A DNA stretch of 64,000 nucleotides from Ceratopteris richardii (lineage: Eukaryota; Streptophyta; Polypodiopsida; Polypodiales; Pteridaceae). The notes below the pieces were generated by a model, which did no database searches, was not told the origin of the DNA, and was given only the letters and a program-made list of their open reading frames with translations. A program made the position numbers and the translations under genes. Below, in pieces: positions 10,520 through 21,556 of the stretch. Numbering within the stretch: the stretch's first letter is position 1; each line of letters starts with the position of its first letter. The stretch is from assembly GCA_020310875.1 (NCBI GenBank), contig CM035417.1, positions 105,938,647 to 106,002,646 on the forward strand, in the 5' to 3' direction.

Positions 10520-12722
10520 ATTAAGCTTTTAAATCCTTTTTGATTATCTGCATAACCCATAAAAATACATTTCTCTGCATTTGGCTCTAATTTATTTCTT
10601 AATTAATATGGAGCCATAGCAAAACAAACACAGCCAAACACATGCAAGTGATCAATAAAATGTTTTCTATTATACCAAACCTCAAAAGGAGTTACATTAT
10701 AATATGTAGATGTTGGCATACGATTCATCAAATATACTTACGTATTTATGATGTCAGCCCAAAACATCAATCACATATGCTTTTCGTTTAGCATTGCTCT
10801 AGCTATTTCTACAATAATCCTATTCCTTTGTTCAACCACTCCATTATCTCAAAGATTATATATGCAAGAGACTTCTCTTTTTATACCTTCAATCCAAAGA
10901 AAATCAATAAACATTCATGAAAAATATTCACTACCACCATGAGATCTTAACCTTTTAATTACCTTTCCTCTTTGCTTTTTTCCCATTGCTTTGAATTTGA
11001 AAAAGCATTCAAACACTTGACTCTTATTCTTACAAAAACATGCAAAAGTTATTTGGCTAAAATTATCCACAAAAGTAACATAATACTTATGCTCTTTAGG
11101 TGACGGCTCCTTCGTAGGACCCCAAACATCAATATGCACTAACTCTAACAAATCCTTGCTTTGTAATTTTCTACTAGAAAAGGCATGCCTTGCTTGCTTA
11201 CCAAATGACAAGCATCACACAAATGTACCATAGTTTGCTTTGAAATATCAACTAATCTAAACAACAACCTTTCTTTGAGCCATGTCCTTCAACTTATATA
11301 TGTTTGCATGTCCTATTCAATTATACCATACGTCAATTTGAGAAATCTTATTATTTCCAAGTGAATAATGAGAAAAAAAATTAGGACTTACATCCAATGT
11401 AAAAAGTATTCCTTGTCATTGACATTTTGCCAAGAATTTATAATTTTGTTTAAAATTAAAAAGAAGCATCCAGATTTGTTGAATTGTACTTGATAGCCAC
11501 ACTCCACCATTTGACCTACTGAAACAAAGTTTTTGCTTATAGAAGGTACATGAAGAATATCTTTTAAGACTTTGCTGCCTATTTTATCCTCGAAACACAG
11601 ATCTCCAACTTGTTCTATTTTGTGCATTGAATTATCACCTACTTCACCCTTACCATGAAACAAAGGTGCATGCAAACTAGCAAAACAATCAAGATTATTG
11701 TTCATGTGATTACTACATCCACTATCAACATACCATATATCATTGCTTTGAGTCCCATCTGTATTCACATTCATCATTAGTACATGTTCATGATTTTGTT
11801 CATTAAAAAAAAAAAATTGTGTGTATGATTTTTCCTTTCATATCCATCTGACCCCTCATTGTACCAAAAATCATGAGATATATGACCAACTTTACCACAA
11901 TTATAGCTTTTAGTACCTGAAATACCTTGATATGCACTACGTCCTCTTCTAACGTAGGAATATCTCCCCCTACCAATCATACTCATATGTGAGCTATGTG
12001 CATCATAATTGTTATTTGTCTAATTTTAGCATCCATGAACTCTAAAATTTCCTCTTCTACCACCTGTAGGACCACACTGATTTCTTTCATAAAGTGCATG
12101 ATGTACACTACCTCTCTGCATAGACTCTCCACCATTCATATTAATTTCTTTTGTTATCATATGTGAACCGAACTCATCAAAATTAGGCAGCTCCTCTCTC
12201 ATAAATATAAAATTTTTAAAAGCTTTCAATTTTTATCCTCTTTTAAACCATTTAATATATAAATGCAACTAAATCATCATCCTCAACTATGCACGAACTC
12301 AAACCAAGTGCATCAACAATCTGCTTTATTTTTAAAACATAATCATTTACCGACTATCGTACTTCTTTTCAAAAATTATTTAACTCATTTTTTAGTTGAA
12401 TATGCCGTGCCTTTGTTGTCATTGAGAATAGCTGTTCTAAGGCTTCCCAAATACCCTTACTTGTTTTTAAGTCTTGTATGTGTCCTACCATACTTGACTC
12501 AATATTTTGTGATAATACAAATATTACATTTTTGTCCCACCCATTCCACCTTTGATATTCGTGCATTTCTCATTCTATTGGATTTCGATTTGACAAGTCT
12601 GGTTAAGGTTCTGTCCCACTAATTAATCCATGTATATCTTTCCCCAAAAGATATACAAACATGCAAAAGCTTCATGCATTGGTTTTGTTCAACTTTTCTT
12701 TTTGACTATTTTCATCAGCCAT
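10520..12722 (-). pseudogene. Degraded Ty1/copia gag-protease-integrase relic
   Basis: Minus strand, gag to integrase. Likely gag start at 12722 (MADENSQKEK). A gag segment reads QDLKTSKGIWEALEQLF at about 12490-12430. The knuckle is SYNCGKVGHISHDF near 11910, with Cys4 lost. Protease motif WYVDSGCSNHMNN is near 11735-11697. Integrase reads LLELVHIDVWGPTKE and LRSHGGSEYFS (about 11145-10915), where the second catalytic D of the SDGG motif has become H. An integrase C-terminal stretch with HVFGCVCFAMAPY follows to about 10530. RT and RNase H are absent. Frames change several times. Confidence 0.85.
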
Positions 12723-13344
12723 CATAAAAGAAAGCACTTGCAAATAATTACACCCAAATGAAAAAAAATAGATAAGAAAAAATAAAAATTTTCTCTACAA
12801 AAATAAGAGTATAATCACAATGATTAAGTATCAACAACTCTACAAAAAATGCATTCCTAAGCTCTTTATATAGGGCTTTGGAAATGAATATGTACCAATG
12901 AATTGTTTCACAAAAATAATGGAGGATAAGTAAAGCACTAAAGAAATGAACTATAACTAAAAAGTTGTTAAACAACTTTTTTCACAAAAGTAATGGATGG
13001 TAATATAAAGCACTAAAAGGAATAGTCAACTTTGAATGACCTTTTCTACAAAAATAATAGGTGATAAATAACTTTTCTAAAAGAATGGCCTAGAAGTAAA
13101 ACGTTCTCCTAAAAGGGATTCGCAACAAAAAATGCACAGTGAATTTTTTATATGACTCCACAAACTATATGAGAAGAGATTGAAGAATTCTTGGTACAGA
13201 GAAAAAGGCTATACATGGATCCTTTGAGGTTCAATCAATTTAAGTTGCAAACATGTCTATAAATGGATTGAATTATGTGTAATGGGCCATCGTGATGAAA
13301 ATGTATAAAGCTACGTATGCATGATAGCCTTTAGGTCGCTCTAG
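12723..13344. other. Probable leader/LTR remnant of the minus-strand copia
   Basis: AT-rich, no open frame with a motif. Position just upstream of the gag start suggests the relic's leader, but no primer site was recognised. The segment AAGTAATGG...TAAAGCACTAAA recurs in variant form at about 12910-13010, hinting at a short degenerate repeat. Confidence 0.35.
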
Positions 13345-16300
13345 ATACCACGATGAAGAATTTGCCATAAGAGGACAAACTTTTTGATTTCTATGAGAGG
13401 GTGCCAGATAGCCATGAACTTCATGTCCGACCGGAGCCACGTTCACGATAGGCAACACTTCTTGTTGAGGTTAACCTGATACTCAGTGGTATCTTTGATA
13501 TTCAGGATTTTCGATAGGTAGTTACCATTGTGCCATCTAAGACTAAGGGGGCTCAGCATGTCATGCCCCATGAGAAGACGAACTTTAGATCGATCCCAGG
13601 CTAGACGTCTGCTTTCCAAAGTATTCCATTCTTCATAGGTAATGTTGATGCTAGGGTCAATATTTGCGAAGTTGATCCACTAGTTGTTCTCTTGTTTCTT
13701 GAGATGTTTCCATTTTTTGAGGCGTTTGTTCCATAGCCTCTTGGCATTTTGAATGTTCCAAGATTCCACAATATAGATGCCATGGATCGGAAACCCAATA
13801 GAGTTGTTTGGTCTGATACGTGCCACCCACTTCCAATCTTGACTTATTCTTATGAAGCATTTGACTTTATTCCAACTCCTTCATAGGGAGCACACAAGGT
13901 CCGAGCCTTTTGGGAAAACTAGGATCGGGGAAAACAAAAGGGTCAGCATGTCAATATTCTTCCAATGCAGGAATCCCATGAAAGTCAAAGTGTTCTTGTT
14001 TTTGAAGATCAACTTGGCCCAAGACATTAGGGGAAAAAATGAACCCTGCATGGGCCTTTTAGATTAAGGAGTGATTAGTGATGGACCAATGAGAAGAGGG
14101 TGGTGGCCACAGTCTAGTACCTCAATCACATAGAGTAGGCCTAGACTTCCCTTGTTTTTTAGTGGTCAAATCCTTCAAAACAACCATGGAATCATGGTTT
14201 TCTAGGCGTGGGTGGTATGAGAGTGCAAGAAAATCAATTGGTACCCTTAGATGGCTTTAAAGATCCAATGGTCCACATCTTTTCGCAAAAGTCAAGGCGG
14301 GGATGGTTATTGGCCCTTGGATTCCCCATCAATCGTGTGACTGGGAATGAGATCCGTTGGGAGAGGGCGCTTCAAAATATCAACCATTCAATTGGCTTGA
14401 CATCGGACGGCACATTTGATAGCACATTCAAATTCGGCACCTTTCATTCTTAGCCATGGGATCTTGCTCCTAATCCGACGGCCAAAATTACTCCCCAAAA
14501 AGTTGAGCACACGCTTGTATGTGATCCATTGGATGAGGCCATGATCGAACGTCTCAAATTTTTGCAGAGCTAAGATCAGCCCCGTTTGCGGCAAGCCATC
14601 CGATCTACCACGCATCCTACGGTGTACATTTCTGCAGAGAGATGATGACAGTCCCGAAATCGGATTTTTGTCCCCACTACCATGTGAATCCGCTGCTGCC
14701 GTGGATCTAAAAGATCGGATGGCTAGAAATTGTCTTTGCTCTTCATTCAAAACGGGACTCATATAAAATCTTTTTTTATTAAGGAATACCACTAGTGGTT
14801 TATTCTGTCCCCTTCAACTCCAACAAGATTAATTTTAATCCCTAAAAATTAGGGATCCTTCTAATGAGCTGTCCCCATTGCACCACGCCTTAATCATCCA
14901 TTTTGGCGCAAGTTTGTTATCCATGCACCCGATGTCTAGAATGTGAATGCCCCCACTATCACTTTGGCTAGTGTAGATGGACCACTTGATTTTAGGCACC
15001 CCCCTCCTGTTGTGGTCGCCCCTCCAAAGGAAGTTTCTGCAAATACATTCCACTTTAGCCAACTCTTGCTCTCTTGGCCGCCAATAGGAGAGGAAGTAAA
15101 TGGTCAAAAAAATGAGGAGCATGTTGATAACCATTGCACGAGGAGCAAGATTGATTTGCATACCTCTCCAATAATTTAACTTGCTTTCGAGTTTGGCTAG
15201 GACCCAATTCCACCGCTGCTCCATCAAGATACAAAATCCCAAGGGGATCCCAAGCAGTTGGAGAACTTGACCTTGAGGAAAGTTTTGGCAGCCATGATCA
15301 AAGAGAAGGTCGAGCTGGATCCCGACAATAGCTCTGAAAGCAGTCTTTGGGTGATTGCTTTTGGATCCAAAGGCTTCACAAAAGGTATCCAAGCACCTCC
15401 AAAATGCCCCGAGGCTGGTACTATTGCTGTGGACAAACGGGTTCATATCATAAGCAAAACGTCTCATAGTGAAATGGTTGTGGTCACGAGGCAATCGGAG
15501 GCCTTTGATGTTACCAGCTTCCACCTTTTGTTCCATTAGCTGGCTAAGCCCTTCCATGGTAATGGCAAAGAGAAGGGAGCCAACAAGCACCCTTATCTAA
15601 TCGATCTTCTTAGTTTGATCACCTAGGATCTTTAAGAGAGTGCAAAATATAGTCCCATTCTAGCCTATCATAAGCTTTGTCAATGTCGATCTTGAGGAAA
15701 ACCACATCTTGTCTTGACTCATTTGCAAAGTCCAAATCTTCCCAAATATCTATAATGGCTTCCCATATTGATCTACCTTTGATGAAACCTTTTTGGTCCT
15801 TGCTTAACCACACTCTCAGATGGCTAAAGATTCTATTGGCTATGACTTTGACAATGATCTTATAGCCAATTTGAAGCATCATAATCACACACCTAGTTCT
15901 CAATTCTATTCTTTTCCCGTTTTTTGTGAATTAGCTTGATGATGCCATTGTTGAGACAAGTCGGAAGTGCCCCAAAATCGAGCGCCTCTTGGCAAACTAG
16001 ACGAAGAGGTGTGGCAACCACCAACTTGAAGGACTCAAAGAACTCATTAGTGAGCCCATCTGGCCTCGGGCTTTTGCCACTAGGGAGGGCCTCAATGACT
16101 TCAATGATTTCTTCATCCAAGATAGGGGCATCAAGCAGGGAATGAAGGTTGTGTGGGATCCTATGAGAGGATACTCTAGATATGGCTGACATGCAGTCCC
16201 ATCTATGGTGAGAGAGAGGGTTCAAGATCCCTAGGAGTCTCATAAAGTGCTCTTCAATAATTCCGAGATTTTCTTCTTCCCTCTTCTAAACATCACCCTT

Positions 16301-17460
16301 TGAGTCTAACAGTGGGGGGATCGACTCTCTATTTTGTTTCCTTTTAAGGATGCGGGACATCTCTTTGGAGGGTTTGTCAGCTTTGCTAGCCCACCACTCC
16401 GTAAAGAAAATTTGCAAATTTTTCCTTTGTATTTCCTCCTTGTATCTTAGCCGCGCTCTGATTTTACGTAGACCCTTTTGGGATTGAGCTTTCCCTTTGT
16501 TCACTTCCTCCTCAAGTCCCCAGAGTCTATGATATAGAGCTTCTGTACATGCCCACTGAATAGTGTCGAGCATCTTCCTGGTTCTTATCATGATGTGTTG
16601 TGACTTTTTGACCACACATCTCCAACTCTTCGCTAGGGACGAGTAGGAGGCAAACACCTCCTTCCACAAATTAGCAATTTCTTGATGGACAGAGGGGAGG
16701 GAAAAGGAAGTCGTGCATCCATGAAATCAAGGAGCGTTGCAGATTATGGTGAGGGGTTGGAAAGCGATGATGATCGGGTAGTGATCAGAGATGGAAAGGT
16801 CAATGTGTTGCGAGAGGGAATGGCAGCTCCACTCATGAATAATGTTCTAAGCAATGTAGCCTCTATCCAGTCTAGCTTTCCTCAAGTCCCCGCTAGCTTG
16901 GAGATTCAACCACGAAAAGCCTTTGAAGTCTTTGATTTCGATTAGATCCAATTGTAGTTTGGTTTCGTCCTAAGTTTCTTTCTCACGACTGCCGATGAGC
17001 CGGCCCTTGTTGTTTCATCTGTCTGCAGGGTCCTCCACCATGTTGAATTCATTGCAAATAAGAACATTGTAAGGGAGCAATTCCAAGGAGGCCTAGGTGT
17101 CCAGTCTCTCTAGCTCCCCGTTTGGAGCATACATAGAAAGTAACATGAATAGAGAGGGGCACCAAAGGAAGCGGCAATCCATTGATGGCTCTAATCTTTG
17201 ATAGAGTTCTCAAGCTTTTGAAACGAGAATTGGTTAATACCAATTACCATCCCATAGGACCCCCGAGGGTGCGATGTCGAGATCTAGACATGGGTTGGGG
17301 AGATTTATCTAAGACATTTTTGGAGGTCTGTTCCATCAATTTTAGTCTCTTGAATACAGATAAATTCAGGGTTTAGGCTAATGTCACGAAGCCATTGACC
17401 AATGATGGTGGCTATTGTGGGATCAGAAAGCTCCCTAGCATTTAATGAGATGATGATCAT
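13345..17460 (-). pseudogene. LINE-A4 ORF2, multiply broken
   Basis: ORF2 starts at 17460 (ATG, overlapping the ORF1 stop as ATGA at 17460-17457). Endonuclease text is in several frames between 17460 and 16680. The linker is open at 16669-16286; the first RT half is at 16243-15893 (SPRPDG in place of SPGPDG) and 15903-15619 (DIDKAYDRLEWD). The palm is at 15590-14835, where the catalytic FADD is FAYDM, so the first Asp is Tyr. After the insertion the thumb/connection region continues at about 14023-13345. Many frameshifts and stops and a lost active-site residue make it clearly dead. Confidence 0.9.
14025..14860. mobile_element. Unidentified insertion inside LINE-A4
   Basis: Alignment of A4 with A3 breaks after CTTGGCCCAAGA near 14022 and resumes near GTCCCCATTGCACC at 14870. 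The intervening DNA is richer in GC, has no transposase or RT motif, and contains several variants of the word ATCGGATGG/CATCGGACGG. ATTAGGG occurs at both edges (14027-14033 and 14848-14854) and may be a short target duplication, but terminal inverted repeats were not found. The edges are approximate. Confidence 0.5.
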
Positions 17461-17612
17461 TGCCGTAATTTACCCTCTTTGCAGGAGGGGTTCTGATCAT
17501 TTCTCCTCTTGGATTCGTCTCTCTTTTTTGTTGGGAGGGGATCCCAATTTAGTAACTTGTTTTTCTAGGGTAGCTCAATAGGCTGTTTTCCCTTCTTGCA
17601 TCATCCATCATA

Positions 17613-19371
17613 CAGTGGCTTGAATTCGGTCTATCTTTGCATTTTTAACATGTATTGATGAGTTCTTTGCTCTATACGTTATTGTACAAATTACTTAGAA
17701 AAATGTCCATTTTGTATGCATTCTTTATTCTTTTATTGCTTTCTTTCGATAAATGCTCTGATGACTCCTATCTATTCATTCTCATTTGTAGAGATATAGG
17801 AGAAGGATTGAAAGAATTTACTCTCATTGTTTGTTCTGTGAAAGAAGAAGTCAAAACTCTAGGCTGAGGGCTTTCATAATTTGTAACTCTCCTTCATAAT
17901 TTGAAAGCCTTCATATATACACGAATTCGAGAGCATCATGTACACTCACCATCTGCATATGATGTGAAATCATCATACGTTTAAATAAGAGGGCGTGTCT
18001 ACTTTGCTTTCTCTGACTCGTGAGACTTGAATGGATGATGACAATAGACAACTTTTTTGAAATAAGATTACAATACTTCAATGGCAACGCTATAAAAGTG
18101 GATGAAGTCTAACTGTACATTGTATTCATGATGAACTCGATTTCTCAAGTGTATTTATATACGTTGCACATGAGATGGAGAATTTCAGCTAGCTTCTTCT
18201 CTGCATGCGCGAACCAATAATTCTCTCATAATAGGTTATGTTGTGGTACATTTCTAGTTTCTGATCAAGATATAAGACTTGTGATAATATCTTCAGTTCT
18301 TTTGGTTTTCTTCTTGCTTTCGACCACATTCTCGGTTGTGATTGAGATGACAAGTACAACCTTGGATTTTCATAAACGAAAAGTTTTTAATGATGATCAT
18401 AACTGAAACATATAATAATTAAAATAGATTTAATAATCTTGGAATAGCAATACTAATAGTAAAGAAAATAGGGAAAAAATGAGAAGGAAGTACTCACAAG
18501 TGGACATATGTTAAATGCCATTGAAAAACGCGACATAGAAGTGACATAATGCTCAAAGGAGCCTGTGCCTTGTACCAAAGAGTCGAGGTAGACTCCTTTG
18601 TGACGGGATACAAAAGTTAAATTTGCTTATGTTGAATTCGGAGGTTCCTTGCTGATTAAATCTCATATGTATTCTTTATTATAGTAATTGACTGTAAAAA
18701 AGACAAAAAAAAAATCCATATGATGTAGTGACGGGAATAAGAAAGTCTAAACATCAGTAGATGTAATGAAACTACAGGATGAGTAACTTTATGCAGTAGG
18801 AGCAGAATATCATAGGAGTTCTCTTATATTCGGAGGAGTTTTGTGGTGGACCTTAGAGACAGAGACAGAGAGAGAGAGAGAATAAATGTGTTTTCGTGCT
18901 GAGGGATGGTGAAACGATTCAGCTTTCCATTTTTCCTAACTATGTGCTTTTTTAATGAAAAGATGGTGGATTTGATGATATTGGCAATGCATTCGGAAAT
19001 CGTTACCCACTCACAAATCGTGTCCAATCAAGTATAGTGAAAGTTTTCCTTTTGATGCCGTTGATGGGTGTTGAAGAAACTAATAGGATACTCCGTCGTT
19101 CTCTCGAACACCATCAAATAGGAGGGATTTGTAAAAGCTTTGGAAGCTAAGACCCAACAGCTTTTTCATTGACAGATTTTTAGGTTGAAAATCGAGAGCC
19201 ATAAAATACTTCCTCCATTTCTTCTCCCGAAAACAAGAGAAAAAAAAAAAAAAAAAAAGAAGAGAAAATTCGGGATAAAAGTGAAAATTCAACAAAAGAC
19301 TTGGATTTCTCCTAACAAAGATGACGGCTTTATCGAACTTTTTGGTAATGGCTTCTGCCTCCACTGAAATG
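17613..19371. other. Gene-free stretch
   Basis: No recognisable coding sequence or transposon domain. It contains a (GA)n microsatellite at about 18855-18881 and a run of 19 A at 19240-19258. The only open frames are under 100 codons and without motifs. Confidence 0.4.
18855..18881 (+). repeat. (GA)n microsatellite
   Basis: AGAGACAGAGACAGAG followed by an uninterrupted AG run. Confidence 0.9.
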
Positions 19372-19803
19372 TCCTCTCATTAACATATGAGGGGTATATG
19401 AATGCTAACCATATTGACAGTCACACACTGGTATCTATATGATCATTGGAAATTTTTGGAAAGACCACTTTAGTCATACCGACAATCACTTGACCATTGT
19501 ATAACCGTTAAATTTTTTTCCCGACGCATGCATTGGAAAATATAGATGCCAGGATATGTGCCGGTATACTGTCGATTATAACGTCAGTTTGCAGATACAT
19601 ACCAGGGCCTATACGCACCATACCAGCATATATACCGACATTCATATCGATGCTGCCGGGCTATTACTGACACATATAGTAGCATCTATACCAATGCTTA
19701 TATCAGCATTATTGTACCGGCAGTTATATGGATGCCAGACCAAAAATGCACCTCTGTATTTGCACAGATATAGGGCCCGGTATGCCCCTCATATGTTGTA
19801 GTG
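19372..19803. mobile_element. CACTA-like miniature element (non-autonomous DNA transposon)
   Basis: The right end, read inward on the minus strand from 19803, begins CACTACAACATATGAGGGG. The left end carries the matching AACATATGAGGGG at 19382-19394. The outermost bases on the left (CTCTCATT) no longer match CACTACA. CACTACAA is the hallmark terminus of CACTA (En/Spm) elements. The interior is packed with GGTAT/ATACC words, often as ATACCGRCA or CCGGTAT (19430, 19476, 19563, 19599, 19621, 19632, 19688, 19714, 19779), like the subterminal transposase-binding repeats of that superfamily. There is no coding capacity. The expected 3-bp target duplication is not clear. GAAATG also occurs outside both ends in inverted orientation, so a longer non-CACTA inverted repeat is an alternative. 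Confidence 0.5.
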
Positions 19804-20482
19804 TCATTTCTTAAAAAAATTCAAGCTTTTGTATAAAAATGAAACACTGCGCATTTCAACATACTTGCGAAGGATCATTAGAGATTATGATACTCCTATT
19901 ACATTGTTAATGATACTCCTATTACATTCCGAAGGATCATTAGAGATCATGAGCTCTAACAACCGAGAAAATGGGGAGATCCTTTGAACACAAGAGCGTG
20001 GGCAAAACGATCAACCTAATTATTCTACAGAAACCCTCATTATTATTCAGGGCAAACATAAGTGTGAACATTAATGAATATTTCTTTTTCTCACTTACAG
20101 CTCTCGTTCAAGTCTAAATTTATCCGTGTGGTATATCCGACATGATGGAAATTTATGTGCCTTTTTATCTTAACGTAAAACCTCCATTTCTATAGGAGTA
20201 GGAACAAATTCAACAACATTTCGTTGCAAGCATCCACTTTCAAAAATGCCATCTTGAGCTACATCAGATATAATCAATAGAACAGTGTAAACCCAAAATT
20301 TAATAATTCTAATGGTCAAATACATAAGCACTAATCTACACGTCTTATTCATTCTAAAGTGTGTACACATTATCATTCTAATGAAAGCATTTTACGAAGC
20401 GTTCATGGTCGTAGTTCTCCTCCCCTCCAGGATCATTCTATAGAGTGCTCGAGCATTAAACCTTTCTTCCTTGAGGTACATG
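19804..20482. other. Gene-free stretch upstream of LINE-A2
   Basis: No coding sequence recognised. It includes a local duplication of words around ATACTCCTATTACATT and GAAGGATCATTAGAGAT at about 19868-19950. Confidence 0.4.
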
Positions 20483-20496
20483 AAGAAGTGATGGCC
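20483..20496 (+). repeat. 5' target-site duplication of LINE-A2
   Basis: AAGAAGTGATGGCC, identical to 26904-26917 directly after the A2 poly(A). The leading A residues are ambiguous with the tail. The flanks differ beyond the repeat. Confidence 0.85.
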
Positions 20497-20516
20497 AGGT
20501 GAGGAGGTGCCTCTCT

Positions 20517-21080
20517 CGCGACCGACCTGCCGTGGCGATTGACTGGGTGGATCGTGGCGATCGACAGCTGTGGCAATCGACCCGAGAGGCGTGTCCATCG
20601 TGACGAGGCGCATTTGTCGCGACCGACCCGGGTATCCCGACTGACAGGAGTGTAGTCTGGCGATTGACAGCTGTGGCGACCGGCCCGAGAAATTCGGCGA
20701 TTGACAAGGCTTGAAAGATAGCGCGCTGGCGACTGACACGATGGGCGACTGACGGGCTCCCGACTGACGGGTTCACGACTGAAGAGAAGGGCGACTGACT
20801 GACTCCCGACTGACGGGCTCACGACTGACGAGAAGGGCGACTGACACGATGGGCGACTGACGGGCTCCCGACTGACGGGTTCACGACTGACGAGAAGGGC
20901 TCGACTGACGCCTCCGCGGCGACTGACTACTGACGGGTGCGCCTGGCGACTGACGGGCTCCCCGCGACTGATGGTTTTGACAACCACGACTGACGGTTTC
21001 AAGATAGTGCACGACTGATGGTTTTCAACCCATGAATGTCCGCGACTGACGGTTTTCTCCTTCAATACCGGCGATTGATG
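20517..21080 (+). promoter_or_regulatory. CGACTGA tandem array in LINE-A2 5' UTR
   Basis: About 560 bp built from the heptamer CGACTGA. I count about 19 exact copies plus several CGATTGA, CGATCGA and CGACCGA variants, spaced roughly 12-40 bp apart and often followed by CGGG. The variants dominate the first third and the exact copies the middle. A higher-order unit of 108 bp repeats, beginning GCGACTGACACGATGGGC at 20729 and again at 20837. The array is far richer in GC and CpG than its surroundings. It lies inside the element because the target duplication is upstream of it. By analogy with rodent L1 monomers it may carry the promoter; this is inference. Confidence 0.6.
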
Positions 21081-21356
21081 GCTGGTGATGGTTTTTGAAG
21101 CAGTGACCGTTGTTTACTTTCCCATCGCGATGTATCCTCAAAGCTTTATTAAAAGTGCACATTGATGAGTACATTTTGAACATTGTCACGAAGGCATACA
21201 GTTGGGTGCATCAACTCCAATTGTCGATTCCCAAATAGCGATGCACATAAGGTGCTCCTAGCGAGTTCAAAATGGGGCGCCCCCACCCTTAAAACCACGT
21301 GAGGGCCTTTTTAGCGGTTTCAAGATAGTGCAAATCTGATGATCAGGTAGTCCTAC

Positions 21357-21498
21357 GAAAAAGAGAGAAAAGAAAAAGGGAGAAAAAAAAAAAGGGAAAA
21401 GGAAAAAAAAAAAGAAGAGAAAAAGAAAAAAGAAGAAAAAAGAAAAAAGAAAAAAAAAAAAGAGAAAAGACTCGAAAAAGTAGAAAAAAAAGAAGAGA
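21357..21498 (+). repeat. Purine tract before LINE-A2 ORF1
   Basis: 114 consecutive A/G bases (21357-21470), then, after two short pyrimidine interruptions, a further purine stretch to 21498. It ends about 60 bases before the ORF1 ATG, so it would form an unstructured A-rich leader in the mRNA. Confidence 0.9.
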
Positions 21499-21556
21499 TC
21501 TTCCTTTTATTGTGGGATTTTTGGGCTTTTCAAAGTGGTGCAGGTTCCTTTTGGCC

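Larger units (their letters stand above)
13345..17612 (-). mobile_element. LINE-A4, decayed and interrupted L1-type element
   Basis: Minus-strand LINE-A relative, more diverged than A1-A3. Similarity runs from an ORF1 C-terminal remnant (17612-17457) through most of ORF2 to about 13345, where it stops before the zinc-binding C terminus, 3' UTR and poly(A). Both ends are therefore missing. About 830 bp of unrelated DNA splits it at 14.03-14.86 kb. Confidence 0.9.

Noticed and set aside
20700..20960. Possible CRISPR-like array of short repeats
   Set aside because: Repeats are 7-18 bp with irregular, mutually similar spacers, in plant DNA and inside a LINE; not CRISPR.
20433..21065. 210-codon minus-strand frame rich in VSREPVSR repeats
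   Set aside because: A by-product of the CGACTGA array, whose period and lack of TAA/TAG words leave frames open; no independent coding evidence.
21512..21556. Earlier start for LINE-A2 ORF1
   Set aside because: The frame is open but begins with GTG, with no ATG before 21557; the ATG at 21557 has a strong context.
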